A stretch of 11,234 bases of DNA, taken from the NCBI GenBank assembly GCA_035483795.1, contig DATHPP010000196.1:1-11234 (forward strand), in the 5' to 3' direction. The notes beneath the pieces are model-generated. The model saw only the letters and a list, made by a program, of their open reading frames with translations. It was not told the DNA's origin and ran no database searches. Of this stretch, positions 7,766 through 11,234 are shown in pieces. The translations under genes and the position numbers were made by a program. The DNA is from DASXMX01 sp035483795 (GTDB lineage: Bacteria > Planctomycetota > Phycisphaerae > Tepidisphaerales > Tepidisphaeraceae). The first letter of the stretch is position 1. Each line of letters opens with the position of its first letter.

Positions 7766-7887
7766 GAACGTTTGGAACGAAATGAAACGTTTTCAACGTT
7801 TTTCCACGGCAAGTTCATCAGAAACCTTGGAAGAGCACTGGGAGAATGTCTGCAACTGAACGTTTTGAACAAAACTGAACGGTTTTC
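7766..7887 (+). repeat. Two direct copies of a roughly 29-nt AACG/GAAC phased block
   Basis: Copy 1 is at about 7766-7794 and copy 2 at about 7858-7887; both begin GAACGTTTKGAAC and end in GTTTTC, with small indels between. AACG starts at 7767, 7776, 7786 and 7795 in copy 1, and GAAC starts at 7858, 7867 and 7877 in copy 2, so the spacing is 9 or 10 bp. The 63 nt between the copies show nothing recognisable. Confidence 0.75.
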
Positions 7888-7926
7888 GTCATATGCGCGA
7901 CGGCTTTTCGACGCCGCCGTGCCGGC

Positions 7927-8472
7927 TCAGGTTCCGTCGCGCGACTTGCGTTTTGGGCGCGAGGGGCCTGCGTCGAAGGGTGCGTCTCTGGGCGGGTGCG
8001 TCTGGCGGGACTTGTAGCGCTGGATGAACCAGTTGGGATCGCGGCGGTATTCTTCGATCAGCTCGCGGGTGTAGCCCGAGCCGCACTCGGGGCAGCGGCC
8101 TTGCTCGGGCAGGCCGGTCAGCTCGTAGCCGCAGTGGATGCAGAACGGTTCCTTGCGAGCGGCGGCGGCGCGACGCGTCAGGTCGGCCAGCAGAATCGCC
8201 GGTAGCGCCAGCGCCATAACCGCAGATTTGATCCCGATCCAGGCGATGAATGGAAGCATCTGCGGCCGCAGGAAAACCGCGACGACAAACCCGATGACGC
8301 TCAGGGCCGGCAGCAGCAGCAGCCATTCCCATGTCAGGTGTCGCACGGCGTCACGCCAGCCCGGCCGCCACCACATGTCCTCCACCCCCGGTCCCGGCGC
8401 AACATCCGACGGCGAGGCATAAACCTCCGGCGGAAGAGGCGGCTTGCCGCTCGAATCGGAACGATCCGTCAT
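7927..8472 (-). CDS. Small membrane protein with a C-terminal zinc ribbon
   Basis: The 181-residue product starts with a polar, Pro-rich tail (about 1-40), has two hydrophobic segments (about 47-69 and 75-97), and ends with a cytoplasmic-looking zinc ribbon. The ribbon is CIHCGYELTGLPEQGRCPEC (111-130), with metal ligands C111, C114, C127 and C130, followed by a basic C-terminal tail. From memory, this C-x2-CGY-x-L-x-GLP spelling is common in small planctomycete membrane proteins whose function is unknown. The start at 8472 is chosen because longer in-frame starts (up to 8586) run over the argJ leader and start; no strong Shine-Dalgarno supports any of them. It is transcribed divergently from argJ, with 86 nt between the start codons. 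No function is assigned. Confidence 0.78.
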   Translation of the reverse strand: MTDRSDSSGKPPLPPEVYASPSDVAPGPGVEDMWWRPGWRDAVRHLTWEWLLLLPALSVIGFVVAVFLRPQMLPFIAWIGIKSAVMALALPAILLADLTRRAAAARKEPFCIHCGYELTGLPEQGRCPECGSGYTRELIEEYRRDPNWFIQRYKSRQTHPPRDAPFDAGPSRPKRKSRDGT

Positions 8473-8547
8473 CGTCAGGCATTGTAACCGCAGGACCATC
8501 TGGACGGCGGTTGTGCTTTCCGATACGTTCCCGCGCCGCTGCCGAGC

Positions 8548-8551
8548 GAGG
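8548..8551 (+). promoter_or_regulatory. Shine-Dalgarno supporting the argJ start
   Basis: GAGG (within GAGGGAAG) lies 7 nt before the ATG at 8559 and selects this start over the in-frame codons further upstream. Confidence 0.6.
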
Positions 8552-8558
8552 GAAGCGT

Positions 8559-9767
8559 ATGTCGCAACTGCACCTGTGTTCGCCAACCGGATTTCGCGCC
8601 TCCGGCGTCCATGCCGGCCTCAAGACCACTGACGCCCCCGACGTCGGTATGCTGGTCTGCGACGTCATTGCGACCGCGGCTGCGGTTTTCACCACCAACA
8701 AAGTCGTCGCCGCGCCGGTGAAAGTTGGACGCGAGAATATCGTGAACGGCAAGCTGCACGGGATCGTCGTCAACGCGGGGAACGCCAACGCGTGTACGGG
8801 CAAGCAGGGCGAGGCCGATGCGCGGCGAATGTGCCACCTGGCCGGCATCGCCATCGGATGCGACGAAAAACTGGTTCTCCCATCCTCGACCGGCATCATC
8901 GGCCATCTTCTGTCGATGGACAAAATGGAGCGCGGCATCGCCCACGCGGGCCACGCCCTCGGCCGCGATCGCGAACATGCGATGCGGTTTTCTGATGCGA
9001 TCCTGACCACCGATCTGAAACGCAAGGAGGCGGCGACGTCGTTCAAGCTCGGCCGCGCGACGGTGACCCTGGCCGGCGTCTGCAAAGGCAGCGGAATGAT
9101 CGGCCCGCGGATGGCCCTGCCACATGCGACGATGCTGGCCTTCCTGACCACCGACGCCGCGGTCTCGCCGGCGCTGCTCCGCAAGCTTCTGGCCGGCGCT
9201 TGCGATCGCAGCTTCAACGCCGTCACCGTCGACGATCACACCAGCACTAACGACACCTGCGCGATCCTGGCCAGCGGAATGTCGGGGGCAAAGGTTGCCT
9301 CAACGGGGGCGGTGAACTCCTTTTCCGCCGCCCTGGACGAAGTGTCCCAATCGCTGGCTCACCAGGTCGCCGCCGACGGCGAAGGCGCGACCAAAGTGGT
9401 GAGGATCGTCGTCAAATCCGCCAGCAACGAGCAATCCGCAATGACCATCGCCCGCACCATCGCCAATTCGCCGCTGGTGAAAACCGCCATGCACGGGAGC
9501 GATCCCAATTGGGGCCGGATCGTCTCGGCGGCGGGTTATGCTGGCGTGCCGTTCGATCCCGAGAAATGCACTCTGACACTCCAGGGCACGGCCGTTTTCC
9601 GGCACGGCCGGCCGCTCGATTTCGACGCCGCCAAATTGAGCCGGATGCTAAGCGCACCGGAAGTCGAAGTAGTTCTCGATTGCCGCCTCGGCAAGTCCTC
9701 GGCGACCTGCCTCACCTGCGATCTGTCCAAAGAGTACATCACCATCAACGCTGAGTATCACACCTGA
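8559..9767 (+). CDS. argJ: Ornithine/glutamate N-acetyltransferase (ArgJ)
   Basis: ArgJ moves the acetyl group from N-acetylornithine to glutamate, closing the acetyl cycle of arginine biosynthesis in the cytoplasm; some members also use acetyl-CoA. The 402-residue length is normal for the family. Visible motifs are NAGNANACTG (72-81), SSTGIIG (109-115, with T111-G112 expected to form the oxyanion hole), KGSGMIGPRM (176-185), the autocleavage site ATML with A190/T191, DDHTSTNDT (225-233), DPNWGRI (315-321) and the C-terminal CDLSKEYITINAEYHT. Cleavage before T191 would give chains of about 190 and 212 residues, with T191 as nucleophile. Four residues (ALPH, 186-189) sit between the usual GMI-x-P-x-M and ATML. 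The ATG at 8559 is chosen over an upstream in-frame start (8331) because GAGG at 8548-8551 is 7 nt before it and the family N-terminus begins here. No other arg genes are in the window. The 3' end overlaps the convergent HD gene by 10 nt. Confidence 0.95.
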   Translation: MSQLHLCSPTGFRASGVHAGLKTTDAPDVGMLVCDVIATAAAVFTTNKVVAAPVKVGRENIVNGKLHGIVVNAGNANACTGKQGEADARRMCHLAGIAIGCDEKLVLPSSTGIIGHLLSMDKMERGIAHAGHALGRDREHAMRFSDAILTTDLKRKEAATSFKLGRATVTLAGVCKGSGMIGPRMALPHATMLAFLTTDAAVSPALLRKLLAGACDRSFNAVTVDDHTSTNDTCAILASGMSGAKVASTGAVNSFSAALDEVSQSLAHQVAADGEGATKVVRIVVKSASNEQSAMTIARTIANSPLVKTAMHGSDPNWGRIVSAAGYAGVPFDPEKCTLTLQGTAVFRHGRPLDFDAAKLSRMLSAPEVEVVLDCRLGKSSATCLTCDLSKEYITINAEYHT

Positions 9768-10381
9768 GGCGGCGGGGGCGTCGAGGCCGCGAGTCGCCCA
9801 TCCAGATCCAGGTCCGATGCAACAAGCTTCATCGCGTCCAGGACATTTCCGACGTGCTGCCAGAGATCGAGTTTTCCGTCAAAGCAGTGCTGGCTGAACT
9901 GTTGTGTCGCGGATTCGACTTGCGGCCGATGGACGCCCGCCGCGAACGACGGCTGTTTCCATTTGTTTTTGACGGATTTCACCTCGACCTGGCGAATGTC
10001 CTTGGTTGGCCGCACCAGGGCGGTGGCGATGATCAAGCCGGTGATCTCGTCGCAGGCCAATAGCGCATGGTGTAGCGGCGTCGCAGGTTTGACGTTGGTG
10101 GCATGTTCGTTGTGCGAGAGAATCGCGGTGATGATCTCTTCGTCGACGCCGCGATCGCGCAGGATCGGCGCGCCTTTGGCGGGGTGGTCCATCAGGGTCG
10201 GATGAATCTCCCAGTCAAAATCGTGGAGCAATCCGGTGAGGCCCCACTGGTCGGGATCGCCGCCAAGCTGACCGGCATAAAAGCGCATCGCCGCTTCCAC
10301 CGCCTGCATATGCCGGCGAAGTCCCCGGTCCTTCACGTGCTCGCAAACGATCGCCCAGGCGGAATTGCGATCGAGCATCAT
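9758..10381 (-). CDS. HD-domain phosphohydrolase family protein
   Basis: The 207-residue cytoplasmic protein carries an HD metal-dependent hydrolase domain. Expected metal ligands are H24 (LRRHMQAVEAAMRFY), H53-D54 (LTGLLHDFDWEIHP) and D111 (LLACDEITGLI), with a further His-rich stretch ILSHNEHA at 87-94. The spacing and the HDFD(W)E spelling resemble the small stand-alone HDIG-type hydrolases found in many bacteria, whose substrates are mostly unproven. The C-terminal tail (about 195-207) is Ala/Pro-rich and lies over the 3' end of argJ; the two convergent genes overlap by 10 nt. The start is either of two adjacent ATGs (10381 or 10378), without a clear Shine-Dalgarno; a TAGAAT hexamer 6 nt upstream could give a leaderless transcript. 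The HD assignment is firm, the substrate unknown. Confidence 0.88.
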   Translation of the reverse strand: MMLDRNSAWAIVCEHVKDRGLRRHMQAVEAAMRFYAGQLGGDPDQWGLTGLLHDFDWEIHPTLMDHPAKGAPILRDRGVDEEIITAILSHNEHATNVKPATPLHHALLACDEITGLIIATALVRPTKDIRQVEVKSVKNKWKQPSFAAGVHRPQVESATQQFSQHCFDGKLDLWQHVGNVLDAMKLVASDLDLDGRLAASTPPPPQV

Positions 10382-10387
10382 GACCGG

Positions 10388-10418
10388 ATTCTACCCGCGT
10401 CGGCTGGGCCACGTCTAA
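10388..10418 (-). promoter_or_regulatory. Possible promoter of the HD gene, leaderless type
   Basis: On the minus strand TAGAAT (10393-10388) sits 6 nt before the ATG at 10381, the spacing seen in leaderless transcription with a TAnnnT -10. TTAGAC (10418-10413) lies 19 nt further upstream as a weak -35. The 75-nt gap also separates this gene from the divergent carboxypeptidase gene. Confidence 0.3.
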
Positions 10419-10456
10419 CGCTGGACACTGCGGGGGCGGCCCGATTGAATGGCGTC

Positions 10457-11234
10457 ATGAACGACGCCGCTCAGGCCTACCAGTCACTGATCGTGGAGCT
10501 CAGGGAAATTTCGTTGCTCGGCTCCGTCAACTCGGTCCTCGGGTGGGACGAGCGCACGCAGCTTCCACCCAAGGGCACCGAGCATCGCGCGGCGCAATCG
10601 TCGCTCTTGGCACGGATGGTGCACGAGCGTTTCACGTCGCCGCGGATCGACGAGCAGCTGCACGAGGTTGAGAGGTCGGCGCTCGTTCATGACCCGGAAT
10701 CGGACGCGGCGGCAAACGTCCGGGAGACCCGGCGGAGCTACGATCGCGCCCGCAAGCTGCCGGCGTCGCTGGTCGAGGAGATGACCCGCGTCGCCGTCCT
10801 GGCGCAGCAGGTCTGGGGCGAGGCGAAGCAGAAATCCGACTACCGGCTCTTTGAGCCATGGCTTGCCAAAACGCTGGACCTCAAACGGCAGGAGGCCAGA
10901 TGCGTCGGTTACTCCGCCGACATGTACGACGCCCTGCTCGACGAGTTCGAGCCGGGTGAAACCGCCGCCAATCTGCGCAAAACCTTCGAGCAGCTTCGCG
11001 CGCCGCTGGTGAGCCTGATCGGAAAGATCGTGGACTCGGGACGGAGGGCGCCGCTGGGACTCCTCGAGCGCAATTATCCGCCCGATGCCCAGCAGAAGCT
11101 CGCTCGCGAGGCCGCCAAGGCCGTGGGTTTCGATTTTCAGGCCGGCCGGCTCGACGTCAGCCTGCATCCGTTCTGTACCGGCCTGGGGCCCGGCGACACG
11201 CGCATCACCACGCGCTACGACCCTAAGTATTTCG
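10457..11234 (+). CDS. M32-family metallocarboxypeptidase, 3' end missing
   Basis: The first 259 residues match the thermostable carboxypeptidase Taq family (M32), zinc enzymes that remove C-terminal residues from peptides in the cytoplasm. Visible family marks are the N-terminal helix with SLLGSVNSVLGWDERTQLPP (19-38), KLPASLVEEMTR (100-111), MYDALLDEFEPGETAANL (156-173), HPFCTGLGPGDTRITTRYD (237-255). The zinc-binding HEXXH motif is expected after this point in the roughly 500-residue family and therefore lies beyond the window, so activity cannot be judged. The ATG at 10457 is the first sensible start and matches the family N-terminus; the Shine-Dalgarno is weak. The gene is divergent from the HD hydrolase, with 75 nt between them, and no link in function is evident. 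Confidence 0.9.
   Translation, partial: MNDAAQAYQSLIVELREISLLGSVNSVLGWDERTQLPPKGTEHRAAQSSLLARMVHERFTSPRIDEQLHEVERSALVHDPESDAAANVRETRRSYDRARKLPASLVEEMTRVAVLAQQVWGEAKQKSDYRLFEPWLAKTLDLKRQEARCVGYSADMYDALLDEFEPGETAANLRKTFEQLRAPLVSLIGKIVDSGRRAPLGLLERNYPPDAQQKLAREAAKAVGFDFQAGRLDVSLHPFCTGLGPGDTRITTRYDPKYF

Larger units (their letters stand above)
7475..7926. other. 452-nt convergent intergenic region, no supported gene
   Basis: This gap separates the stop of the methyltransferase (+) from the stop of the zinc-ribbon gene (-). It contains the three phased repeat blocks at 7553-7664, 7712-7750 and 7766-7887. Open frames here are short, run through the repeats, and have no ribosome-binding site or protein family signature. 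A small hairpin (CGGAG, 4-nt loop, CTCCG) at 7487-7500 follows the methyltransferase but has no T run, so it is not a convincing intrinsic terminator. Confidence 0.7.

Noticed and set aside
7558..7872. Minus-strand open frame of 104 codons across the repeat region
   Set aside because: It runs through the phased repeats, so its sequence (repeated QNV and CNIL words) comes from the repeats; no ribosome-binding site or family signature supports it.
7667..8017. Plus-strand open frame of 116 codons
   Set aside because: It overlaps the repeats and the 3' end of the well-supported zinc-ribbon gene on the other strand and shows no protein family features.
8331..8558. N-terminal extension of argJ
   Set aside because: The extra 76 residues are low-complexity, overlap the zinc-ribbon gene, and the family N-terminus begins at the ATG at 8559, which has its own Shine-Dalgarno.

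Overview
The window looks like a piece of a GC-rich bacterial chromosome, most likely from a planctomycete (perhaps Phycisphaerae-like). This is inferred from gene style, not from a marker gene. The pointers are a Ser/Thr kinase fused to a very large polytopic membrane region, an ECF-type sigma factor with a long Cys-containing C-terminal extension, and a small membrane protein with the C-x2-CGYEL-x-GLPE...C-x2-C zinc ribbon often seen in planctomycetes. There are nine protein genes, no RNA genes, no transposase and no CRISPR array.

Left part (1-4450, all + strand): a membrane-anchored Ser/Thr kinase missing its 5' end, a membrane-anchored unknown protein starting 2 nt after the kinase stop, and an ECF-like sigma factor. 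The sigma gene is set apart by a 178-nt gap. Almost all of that gap is an imperfect 41-nt inverted repeat of the CCACAGAGA type, whose right arm ends 9 nt before the sigma ATG. The order suggests a signalling cassette in which a membrane kinase and partner act on a transcription factor; that link is inference.

Middle part (4451-7474, + strand): an ankyrin-repeat protein with a conserved N-terminal module and a clear Shine-Dalgarno at an internal GTG, then a class I SAM-dependent methyltransferase that looks less GC-rich than its neighbours.

The 452-nt gap at 7475-7926 lies between two convergent genes and is the most unusual stretch. It holds three blocks of short core words (GTTAC/GTAAC, GGGAC/CGAC, AACG/GAAC) separated by A/T tracts and spaced 9-10 bp apart, close to one helical turn. 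The first block is a 30-nt inverted repeat with one mismatch.

Right part (7927-11234): a zinc-ribbon membrane protein on the minus strand, divergent from argJ (ornithine acetyltransferase of arginine biosynthesis). argJ converges with, and overlaps by 10 nt, an HD-domain hydrolase. The window ends inside an M32-family metallocarboxypeptidase. These look like ordinary chromosomal housekeeping or accessory genes.

No complete new system is evident. The two repeat structures and the kinase/sigma arrangement are the parts most worth a second look.
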